64,000 nucleotides of DNA from contig JACKBC010000001.1 in assembly GCA_020634755.1 (NCBI GenBank), forward strand, positions 598,499 to 662,498, given 5' to 3'. Source of the DNA: Caldilineaceae bacterium. Its GTDB lineage: Bacteria; Chloroflexota; Anaerolineae; Caldilineales; Caldilineaceae. The position numbers and the translations under genes are program-made. Under the pieces are notes generated by a model. That model ran no database searches and was not told where the DNA came from. It worked only from the letters and a program-made list of their open reading frames with translations. Of this stretch, positions 52,856 through 60,226 are shown piece by piece (within the stretch, counting starts at the first letter, position 1; each line of letters starts with the position of its first letter).

Positions 52856-53031
52856 GCCAAGGGCGCGAAGAGGTGCAAAGGGTATCCGAGATTCTTCGCC
52901 TTTCTTTGCGATCTTCCTGGTAAATAAGATTTGTCAATCAACCACGCCTAGTTGTCTGGCCGCTTAAGTTTTAGAAATCCCGTATGACTTTTGCTCGAGT
53001 TGTGATTCCTAAAAATTAAACGTTTGCCGCG

Positions 53032-53754
53032 CTAGTCATCACTTTGCTCTGCCGGCTTAGCTTCCGGCTTGGCAATTTCAAACTTAGGCAATTCTTGCTG
53101 CTGGTTTACCACAAACACGCTGGGGCGCCCATTATGAAACATAATTACGCTGATGGATGCCGTGCTGATCAGCACTCGCTGAAACAGGTCAATGGGAATC
53201 CCCAGATAGTGGGCCAATGTGAGCCGAATAATGTCAGCGTGGCTAAAGACGGCCACCGTCTGATTGGGATGCTGCGCGTGCAGCAGCTCCAATCCGGTTA
53301 CGGCGCGCTGCTGCATGTTGCGCATACTTTCGCCGCCCGGAAACGTAAAGCTGCTGGGATGATACTGCACAGCGTGCCAAGCTGGCAACTTGGCCAGTTC
53401 CTTCAAGCTCTGTCCCTGCCACTCCCCATAGTCGGCCTCTAAAACGTGCTCGTAGATTTGTACCGGCAACCCCAGCGCATCTGCCGTGGGCTGAGCCGTT
53501 TCTCGGCAACGCTCCAACGGGCTGGAATAGATGGCGGCGATGGGCTGTGTGGCCAGCGTGTCGGCCAAAGCTTGCGCCTGATTGCGCCCCTTTTCATTGA
53601 GATGTACGCCGGGCGTGCGGCCAGCCAACCGATCCGTGCCTACCCAATCATTTTCTCCATGACGGATCAGCAGCACATTCGTCACTAGGGGGGCAGGCGC
53701 GCTATTTGCCGCGGCATCCTCTTTTTGCTCAGCGTTATTCTCTTTGGTATTCAA
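53032..53754 (-). CDS. Histidine phosphatase (MSMEG_4193-like phosphomutase family)
   Basis: A 240-residue branch-1 histidine phosphatase superfamily protein. The phospho-acceptor motif is LLIRHGENDW (RHG, about residues 30-32), followed by SSPLERCRET and the second histidine in FSHADII. An N-terminal extension of about 22 polar residues and a Glu/Lys/Ala-rich tail flank the domain. The TTG start (CAGGA upstream) is tentative since no ATG is available in this frame. It belongs with DUF3090 and SCO1664-like in other genomes; here about 640 bases separate it from DUF3090, same strand. Confidence 0.85.
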   Translation of the reverse strand: MNTKENNAEQKEDAAANSAPAPLVTNVLLIRHGENDWVGTDRLAGRTPGVHLNEKGRNQAQALADTLATQPIAAIYSSPLERCRETAQPTADALGLPVQIYEHVLEADYGEWQGQSLKELAKLPAWHAVQYHPSSFTFPGGESMRNMQQRAVTGLELLHAQHPNQTVAVFSHADIIRLTLAHYLGIPIDLFQRVLISTASISVIMFHNGRPSVFVVNQQQELPKFEIAKPEAKPAEQSDD

Positions 53755-53937
53755 CGATTTAATCCGATCCTGATTTTATGAGTTTGAATCAAGGGCTAAC
53801 CAAAGCCACTAGAAGCAATCACAACATTTCTGAAAGCTATGGCTTCGAGAAAGAATAGACTCAAGCATATCATAAAGGCTGCTTTGCAGGAAGTGACTCC
53901 GATTACCCTTCGACACAACTGGTCGCTTGCTTATTTT

Positions 53938-56118
53938 TTAGCCGGCCGTCTTGCGCTCGCGCCGTCGCGCGTGCAGCACATTTTCTGTATAGCCATTGGC
54001 CTCTTGCCGCCCCAGCAACACCAAGTCCAGCGCGGCCTGAAACTCAATGCTCTCATCCACATTGGGCGTCATATTGCGATAGGCCGGATCGCCGCTGTTC
54101 TGCCGATCCACCACGCCGGCCATGCGGGTAAACGTGTCGCGAATCTGCGCTTCGCCCACCACCTCGTGGTGCAGCCAATTGGCCATGTGCTGGCTGGAGA
54201 TGCGCAGCGTGGCCCGGTCCTCCATGAGCCCCACGTCGTTGATATCCGGCACTTTGGAGCAGCCCACACCCTGGCCCACCCAGCGCACCACATAGCCCAA
54301 TATGCCCTGGGCGTTGTTATCCAACTCTTTCTGAATTTCGGTGGGCGTCAACTCGCGATTGAGCAGCGGCGGCGTCAGAATTGCATCCAAACTGGCGCGG
54401 GCGCGGTTGGCCAGTTCTTGCTGACGGGCGCTCACGTTGACCTGATGATAGTGCAGCGCGTGCAGCACGGCGGCCGTGGGGGAAGGCACCCACGCCGTGG
54501 TGGCCCCCGCCAGCGGATGATTCATCTTGGTGGCCAGCATCTCGGCCATGGCGTCGGGCATGGCCCACATGCCTTTGCCAATCTGCGCCCGCCCAATCAG
54601 GCCGCACGCAATGCCCACGTCCACGTTCCAATCCTCATACGCCGCAATCCACGGTTCGCCCTTAATGGCCCCCTTGGGCAGCATGGCGCCGCCCTCCATG
54701 GCTGTATGGATTTCATCACCCGTGCGGTCCAAAAAGCCCGTGTTGATAAAAATGACGCGCTCTTTGGCGGCGCGGATGCACTCTTTCAGGTTGACGGTGG
54801 TGCGGCGCTCTTCATCCATAATACCCATTTTGATGGTGTTGCGCGCCAGCCCCAGGGCGTCTTCCACGCGGCCAAAGAGCTCTACCACAAAAGCGACCTC
54901 TGCCGGGCCGTGCATTTTGGGTTTAACAATATAGATGCTGCCGGCGCGGCTGTTGCCGCCTTGGTTGGGCCCGCTCAGATCATGCATGGCGGCCAGGCAG
55001 GTGACCATAGCGTCTAAAAAGCCTTCGGGAATCTCGTCGCCATCAGACGTGGTAACGGCATCGGTATACATGTGAATGCCCACATTGCGCACCAACAGCA
55101 GGCTGCGCCCAGGCAGCGTCAACTCGCCGCCATCGGGGGCAATGTACGTGCGGTCTGGGTTAAGGCTGCGCGTCATCCGCTCGCCGCCTTTGCTAAATTC
55201 AGTCGCCAGCTTGCCCTGCATAATGCCATTCCAGTTGCTGTAAACGCGCGCTTTGTCTTCAGCATCCACCGCGGCCACCGAATCCTCACAATCTTGAATA
55301 GTCGTGACGGCCGCCTCCATCAGCACATCTTTAACGCCCGCCGCATCGCTCTGGCCAATGGGGTCCTTGGGATCAATCTGAATCTCAATATGCAATCCAT
55401 TGTGGCGCAACAGAACGGCGCTCAACTGGTCATCGCTTTGATGGTAGCCCACAAATTGCGCCGGATCGGCCAGCCCCGTTGTGGAACCGTCCTTTAACGT
55501 GACCAGCAGATTTTGACGTCCGTGGCTTTCTTGCAGGCCGTAGCTCGTCACATTTGCATAGCTGCCCGTGGCCAGCGGCGCATATGCATCCAGATATTGT
55601 CGGCTCTGGGCAATGACCGCGGCCCCGCGTTTTGGATTGTAGCCGCCGCTCTTCTCACGCCCATCGCTTTCCGGAATAACGTCAGTGCCGTAAAGGGCAT
55701 CGTACAGGCTGCCCCAGCGCGCATTGGCCGCATTGAGCGCGTAACGGGCATTGTCCACGGGCACCACAAGCTGTGGGCCGGCAATCTCGGCAATTTCTGG
55801 GTCTACATTGCTGGTAGAGACGTTAAAGTCAGCCCCCTCCGGCAACAGATAACCGATTTCCGTCAAAAATGCTTTGCGCTCCTCTGCATTGGCGCGCTGG
55901 CCAGCGCCAGAGAGATACCACTGATCGATCTGCGCCTGTAGTTCATCGCGCTTTTGCAGCAGCGCCCGATTGCGTGGCGCCAAGTCGCGCACAATGTCAC
56001 CCAGCGCTTGCCAAAAGTGATCTGGGTCCACGCCCGTTCCCGGTGCGATCTCATTGCGTACCAAATCGTCCAGCACCTTGGCCACCTGCAAATTACCAAT
56101 CTCAATCCTGTCCGCCAC
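53938..56118 (-). CDS. glcB: Malate synthase G
   Basis: A 726-residue enzyme condensing glyoxylate and acetyl-CoA to malate. Motifs include FINTGFLDRTGDEIHTAMEG, YIVKPKMHGPAEVAF and TAWVPSPTAAVLHALHY. The length and single-chain layout match the G isoform (about 720 residues) rather than the A isoform. The GTG start at 56118 has AAAGGAGG eight bases upstream. No isocitrate lyase gene is in the window, so glyoxylate may come from glycolate oxidation or purine/glycine degradation. The M24 peptidase gene precedes it on the same strand (about 95 bases). Confidence 0.96.
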   Translation of the reverse strand: MADRIEIGNLQVAKVLDDLVRNEIAPGTGVDPDHFWQALGDIVRDLAPRNRALLQKRDELQAQIDQWYLSGAGQRANAEERKAFLTEIGYLLPEGADFNVSTSNVDPEIAEIAGPQLVVPVDNARYALNAANARWGSLYDALYGTDVIPESDGREKSGGYNPKRGAAVIAQSRQYLDAYAPLATGSYANVTSYGLQESHGRQNLLVTLKDGSTTGLADPAQFVGYHQSDDQLSAVLLRHNGLHIEIQIDPKDPIGQSDAAGVKDVLMEAAVTTIQDCEDSVAAVDAEDKARVYSNWNGIMQGKLATEFSKGGERMTRSLNPDRTYIAPDGGELTLPGRSLLLVRNVGIHMYTDAVTTSDGDEIPEGFLDAMVTCLAAMHDLSGPNQGGNSRAGSIYIVKPKMHGPAEVAFVVELFGRVEDALGLARNTIKMGIMDEERRTTVNLKECIRAAKERVIFINTGFLDRTGDEIHTAMEGGAMLPKGAIKGEPWIAAYEDWNVDVGIACGLIGRAQIGKGMWAMPDAMAEMLATKMNHPLAGATTAWVPSPTAAVLHALHYHQVNVSARQQELANRARASLDAILTPPLLNRELTPTEIQKELDNNAQGILGYVVRWVGQGVGCSKVPDINDVGLMEDRATLRISSQHMANWLHHEVVGEAQIRDTFTRMAGVVDRQNSGDPAYRNMTPNVDESIEFQAALDLVLLGRQEANGYTENVLHARRRERKTAG

Positions 56119-56212
56119 CTTTTCCTCCTTTATGATTCCTGTACTATGGTTCCTGTTTATGTTTTGACCACAGATCAGACAGATTTGGGCAAAATCCGCC
56201 GTTGTCTGCGCT

Positions 56213-57463
56213 CTATTCGGCTTGCGATTCTGCCGATTTCATGGGGATAACCAGATCATATGGATAATCCGTGAGCCAGATCAGTTCCCCATCTTCGTTG
56301 ATGGCCACGGCATCTTCAATGCGCACGCCAAAGCTACGGTCCGGGTAGTAGACGCCTGGCTCCACGGTAATGACGTGGCCGGGCGCCAGCGGCTGGTCGT
56401 AGCCGGCGCTTTGCGTCAGATTGGGGCCCTCGTGAATGTCCAAGCCAATGCCGTGCCCCAGGCTGTGAACGTATCCCTCGTGCGTGCCGGGTTGGCTGCG
56501 GGTGGTCGGGTGCCCCTTGGATTCCAAATAGTCGCAAGTCATTAGTTGCAGTGCACGCGTGGAAGCGCCCACCTTGAAATTGGCCATTACTTGGTCAAAA
56601 ATCTCTTTGACTTGGTCCCACGCTTCCTGAACCTCTGGCGGCGCGTAGCCCAGACACCACGTGCGCGTCATATCGTGATAATAGCCGCGCTCATTTTGGG
56701 GGAAAATGTCAAAAATAATGGTGTGGCCCAGGCGCAGGGGCGTATCGGCGCTGCCGCGATTGTGTGGCACGGCTGATTCCCGACCCAGGCTAAAGATGGT
56801 GTGGCCGTGATCTTCCAACCCCACGGCGCGCAGGCGCTCCTGCATAAACGTTTTTACATCGCCTACGGTTAGCGCGCTGCCGTCATGCTTGACCACCACT
56901 TCGTCTTCGACGTCGTGCTGCTGGATAAAGCGCTGCACTTCGTCCACCACCTGGCAAGTCAAGCGGCCGGCTTCCTGCAACTCTGCCAGCTCTGCATTGT
57001 CTTTGGTTTGGCGAGCAATGGTGAAAATCGATTGACCAAATTCGCCCACCAGTTCGGTATCGGTCAGTTCGCTTTGCAGCTTATTGAGCAGCGTAAAGGT
57101 CGCGCCCGGGTCATCCTGACCATAGATGCCCAGCCGCCCTTGCAATTGCTGATCTCGAATCACCTGCTGGAAAAAGTCAACTTGTGCGGCCAGCCGGTCG
57201 CCACCATGTTTCTCCATGAGCGTGTAGCGGTTGTAGTGGACATCGCGGTCCACCAGCTCCATGCCGGTCTGCGCTGCGGTGTCGCGCTCCATGGAGCCAT
57301 GAATTAGCGTCATGGGGCCATTGCGTCGCTTGACAACGAGCGCGCCCTCCAACGGCTGTCCGCCGGTCAAATAGTTCATCACCGTATTGCCGCCCGAATC
57401 GCCCATGACCAGCAGCGCGTCCAGATTGTTTTCCGCCATCAAGCGGTCGAGATCGGATTTCAC
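56213..57463 (-). CDS. M24-family metallopeptidase (Xaa-Pro dipeptidase type)
   Basis: A 416-residue cytoplasmic aminopeptidase-fold enzyme. The pita-bread metal ligands are visible: Asp252 (IFDIF), Asp264 (HDMTRTW), His337 (HSLGHGIG), Glu368 (TVEPGVY) and Glu383 (RIEDAV). An N-terminal creatinase-like domain occupies about 1-165. The start is GTG 57463, with AAAGGA upstream. It likely removes N-terminal residues next to Pro, or splits Xaa-Pro dipeptides. It lies directly upstream of malate synthase and downstream of a DUF1028 gene with a structured spacer. Confidence 0.92.
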   Translation of the reverse strand: MKSDLDRLMAENNLDALLVMGDSGGNTVMNYLTGGQPLEGALVVKRRNGPMTLIHGSMERDTAAQTGMELVDRDVHYNRYTLMEKHGGDRLAAQVDFFQQVIRDQQLQGRLGIYGQDDPGATFTLLNKLQSELTDTELVGEFGQSIFTIARQTKDNAELAELQEAGRLTCQVVDEVQRFIQQHDVEDEVVVKHDGSALTVGDVKTFMQERLRAVGLEDHGHTIFSLGRESAVPHNRGSADTPLRLGHTIIFDIFPQNERGYYHDMTRTWCLGYAPPEVQEAWDQVKEIFDQVMANFKVGASTRALQLMTCDYLESKGHPTTRSQPGTHEGYVHSLGHGIGLDIHEGPNLTQSAGYDQPLAPGHVITVEPGVYYPDRSFGVRIEDAVAINEDGELIWLTDYPYDLVIPMKSAESQAE

Positions 57464-57487
57464 AGAAACGTCCTTTGCTTGAGGCCT

Positions 57488-57582
57488 CTCCTCCCCCTTG
57501 CCGCACAGAGTGCGGCGTTCCCCCTCCTCTCCACAAGGCCCTAAACGCAGTTTGGGTGGAGAGGAGGGGGCAAGGGGAGGAG
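57488..57582 (+). repeat. Family H branched palindrome (copy 2)
   Basis: Outer arms CTCCTCCCCCTTGC (57488-57501) and GCAAGGGGAGGAG (57570-57582) enclose a small hairpin CCGCACAGAGTGCGG (57501-57515) and a stem CCCCCTCCTCTCC/GGAGAGGAGGGGG. The left half is similar in sequence to the element at 30181-30276. Confidence 0.7.
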
Positions 57583-57594
57583 CGGCTTGAACCT

Positions 57595-58473
57595 TTATCC
57601 AAACTTATTTCTCAAAAATTCTACCACCAAGCCGTCGATCATGTCGCCTTGACCGTGCCAGCGCTCTTCCAAATTTTCAGCGCCGACTAGGGCGCGCAGG
57701 GCCTTGCGGGTGGCTTCGTCAAAGTGGCCGTGCTGGGGGCCATCATAGTGACCGGTGCGCTGGAGCATGGCTTGCAGTTCACCGGCCAGCGCAGCCAGCG
57801 GCAATTGGTGGCGTTCATCTACGACGCCAAAGTAGAGATGGTGCAGGTTGACCAGGGCGCGCAGCCGCTCAATAGGCTGGGGGTCATCATCAACGCGCAG
57901 ATCCAAGTAGCGGTCATTGTTGCCGCCATAGCCGCCATTTTCCCGCACCACCAGCACGCTGGCCGACTGCCGCCCGCGGCTATCACCTCCGGCCGCTTGA
58001 CCCGCCGCCAGCGCCTCCACCAGCCAATCGGCCAGTTCGCCTGGCCCGCCGCGCACTTCTGTAAAGCAGGCCGACATGGCCTCTACCGTGCCGGGAACCA
58101 GGATGTTGCCCTGGCAGCAAAAGCCATCGCCCACAATGTGGCCCGCCCAGGCGTAGCAGCCACTGCCCGTAAATGCCGCGGCGCGGCCCTGGCTATCCAC
58201 CATGCCCACCTGCCGCAACTTGGCTTGTTCATCAGCACCGGTTAGCGTATCGATTGTTTCCTGCGCCGTTTTGCCGCTGCTCATGATCATGAGCCCGTCG
58301 GGCCCATAGGTCAAGTTGGCGTAGGATTGGGTGGCCACCGCGCCCACGCCCGCTTGTGCCCACGGCACCACCGCGCCCACAGCCAGGAATTTGGACTGCA
58401 CGCCCACGCCCCACTCTTGGCGAGCCGGATCATGGGCGACGATGGAGAAGGTGGCAATTGGTTGGTTTGGCAT
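57595..58473 (-). CDS. DUF1028-family protein with C-terminal peptidoglycan-binding-like domain
   Basis: A 292-residue protein. Residues about 5-215 form the DUF1028 (Ntn-hydrolase-like) domain: ATFSIVAHDPARQEWGVGVQSKFLAVGAVVPWA, in two parts, begins it, and FTGSGCYAWAG plus GGDSRGRQSASVLVV follow. The last ~75 residues resemble a peptidoglycan-binding domain type 1 helical bundle (LQRTGHYDG...FDEATRKALRALVGAENLEER). No signal peptide is seen. The ATG at 58473 is chosen over one at 58485. Some DUF1028 proteins have been linked to peptidase or acylase activity; here the activity is unknown. Confidence 0.85.
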   Translation of the reverse strand: MPNQPIATFSIVAHDPARQEWGVGVQSKFLAVGAVVPWAQAGVGAVATQSYANLTYGPDGLMIMSSGKTAQETIDTLTGADEQAKLRQVGMVDSQGRAAAFTGSGCYAWAGHIVGDGFCCQGNILVPGTVEAMSACFTEVRGGPGELADWLVEALAAGQAAGGDSRGRQSASVLVVRENGGYGGNNDRYLDLRVDDDPQPIERLRALVNLHHLYFGVVDERHQLPLAALAGELQAMLQRTGHYDGPQHGHFDEATRKALRALVGAENLEERWHGQGDMIDGLVVEFLRNKFG

Positions 58474-58520
58474 CTGTTTTCTCAAAAAGCCGACCGGAAA
58501 GAGAAAGATGATCTATACAG

Positions 58521-58596
58521 GACTTAAGCCTCAGCTAAAATTGGGGCGAATGCGGCGGGATTCACGCTGGGCAATCCACAGGCGCTGCGTAAGCCC
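58521..58596 (-). repeat. Family A repeat (minus orientation)
   Basis: GACTTAAGCC at the left, GGCGCTGCGTAAGCCC at the right, with the interior GGATTCACGCTGGGCAATCC being the complement of that in the copy at 16151. Confidence 0.75.
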
Positions 58597-58608
58597 TGTG
58601 CTGGCGAT

Positions 58609-59001
58609 TTACGTGGCGATAAATTCAAAATTTAAGAGCGGCGTCCCATCCGCCTTGAGCATCTCCAGGCTAGAGGCCGCGCGCAGGGTGCTAAAACCGT
58701 AGATGCCGGTGGCGTGGCCATCGGTCCACTCCAGGCGGATGGCGTAGTTGCCCACCAGCTCGGCGCCAGCAATTTGCGTGCTGGGCTCTGGCTTGGTGTC
58801 CAAGTTAATGGTCAGATCGAGCGAAAGCGAATCGTTTGCAGCAGACCGCTGGCGCCGCACTTCCTTGCAAGTGGCGCACGGACAATTGGCGCGCAGCCAG
58901 CGCAGTGGATACGCGCTGAGGTGCTCATCGGCCCAGGTGATCTGCATGACGCCAGCTTCTCGTAAAATGGCTATGTCGGTGGGACGGTTTTTTGGCAGCA
59001 T
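58609..59001 (-). CDS. DUF971-family protein (GBBH-like N-terminal domain)
   Basis: A 130-residue protein. The pattern WADEHLSAYPLRWLRANCPCATC, in two halves, and the tail GIYGFSTLRAAS match DUF971, the domain also found at the N-terminus of gamma-butyrobetaine hydroxylases, where Cys and His residues bind zinc. Here CPCATC supplies likely ligands. It is freestanding without the oxygenase domain, like the bacterial homologues next to iron-sulfur cluster genes. None of those is adjacent. Role uncertain. Confidence 0.88.
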   Translation of the reverse strand: MLPKNRPTDIAILREAGVMQITWADEHLSAYPLRWLRANCPCATCKEVRRQRSAANDSLSLDLTINLDTKPEPSTQIAGAELVGNYAIRLEWTDGHATGIYGFSTLRAASSLEMLKADGTPLLNFEFIAT

Positions 59002-59110
59002 AATTTGGTTTCGTCTGTTGATTAAAAGCGTATATCAATGGCCGATGGCTGGCCCAAGCCGTTTTGCTTCCCCTTCTCGCTATGCCTCAAAGCCGGCGGC
59101 CGCCACAAAA

Positions 59111-59971
59111 TCACGCCTCTTCGTCGCCTGGCGCGGCATCCAAAAAAGCTTCATCAACGGATTGCGTTTCCGGCGCCGCCGGCGTGCTGTCTGGCGTCGC
59201 CGTCGCTTTGCGCTTGCCAAACGATCCCACAATGCCTGTAAAGAGCTCAATGGGCAGCGGGAAAATAATGGTGCTGTTGTGCTCGGCGCCGATTTCGGTC
59301 AGCGTTTGCAGATAGCGCAATTGCAGGGCGCCGGGTTCGGTCGCCATGGTGCGCGCGGCATATGCCAGCTGCTGCGAGGCCTGCAATTCACCTTCGGCGT
59401 GGATAATCTTGGCGCGCTTTTCGCGCTCGGCTTCGGCCTGGCGCGCCATGGCGCGCTGCATGGTTTGGGGCAGCTCCACATCTTTCACTTCCACAATGCT
59501 CACCTTAATGCCCCACGGCTCGGTTTGTTCGTCAATAATGGTTTGCAGCCGATGGTTTACATCATCGCGTTCCGCCAGCAGCTGATCCAGCTCGCTTTCA
59601 CCCAACACCGAGCGCAGGGTGGTTTGGGCAATTTGCTGGGTAGCCACTAGATAGTTGGTGACGTTGACCACGGCGTCGACCGGGTTCAGCACGCGGAAAT
59701 AACAGACCGCATTGACTTTCACCGTAACGTTGTCTTTGGTGATGGCCTCCTGGGTGGGCACATCCAGCGTGACAACGCGCTGATCCACGCGGACCATCTT
59801 GTCTACAAAAGGAATAATAAAGAAGAGCCCCGGCCCCTTGGCCCCAATGACGCGGCCCAGACGAAAGATGACGCCCCGCTCATATTCCGGCACAATTTTG
59901 ATGGCCGAACGCAGAAACGTAAAGACAATAAACAGAATAACGATGACAATTGGCAGTACACCCAAGTCCAT
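59111..59971 (-). CDS. Stomatin/slipin-like SPFH-domain membrane protein
   Basis: A 286-residue protein with one N-terminal membrane helix (about 5-22) and an SPFH domain (about 25-205). Motifs are VPEYERGVIFRLGRVIGAKGPGL in parts, TLDVPTQEAITKDNV, and a coiled-coil rich in Ala/Glu/Gln (about 195-235). AAAGGAG precedes the ATG. Usually paired with an NfeD gene, but none is adjacent. It scaffolds membrane microdomains or protease complexes in known cases. Confidence 0.93.
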   Translation of the reverse strand: MDLGVLPIVIVILFIVFTFLRSAIKIVPEYERGVIFRLGRVIGAKGPGLFFIIPFVDKMVRVDQRVVTLDVPTQEAITKDNVTVKVNAVCYFRVLNPVDAVVNVTNYLVATQQIAQTTLRSVLGESELDQLLAERDDVNHRLQTIIDEQTEPWGIKVSIVEVKDVELPQTMQRAMARQAEAEREKRAKIIHAEGELQASQQLAYAARTMATEPGALQLRYLQTLTEIGAEHNSTIIFPLPIELFTGIVGSFGKRKATATPDSTPAAPETQSVDEAFLDAAPGDEEA

Positions 59972-60003
59972 TTGGCTCTCCTTTGGCTACGGCAATCACA
60001 ATA

Positions 60004-60046
60004 GGACTTATGCATGCCTGGCAAACTATCGGCGCTGCGTAAGTCT
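60004..60046 (-). repeat. Family A repeat, shortened copy
   Basis: GACTTATGC at the left and CGGCGCTGCGTAAGTC at the right, only about 43 bases apart, so internally deleted. Confidence 0.5.
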
Positions 60047-60226
60047 TGGAAACCCTTGCGCTCTATACCAAATTATACTTGTGCTGCTGGAATGGAGCAA
60101 CCTGCTGCAACCGTACGGGGGATCTACATTTGCGCATTTGGCGCGTTATGAGTAATCTACCAGCCATATATGCGCGTTTATCATCCACGCGCTGCGACCA
60201 ACCCCAATTCATCTCAAGGTAAATCC

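Larger units (their letters stand above)
52395..53031. other. Intergenic region between DUF3090 and phosphatase genes
   Basis: A stretch of 637 bases holding a family D hairpin (52423-52454), a nested palindrome (52657-52768) and a tandem 18-mer (52787-52855). No open frame there is supported; the small minus-strand one only reads the 18-mers. Confidence 0.6.

Noticed and set aside
52699..52941. Small repetitive minus-strand frame with RLKRVK repeats
   Set aside because: It simply translates the tandem 18-mer.
53839..55017. A 392-codon plus-strand frame opposite malate synthase
   Set aside because: Antisense shadow; the minus strand encodes a full-length malate synthase G.
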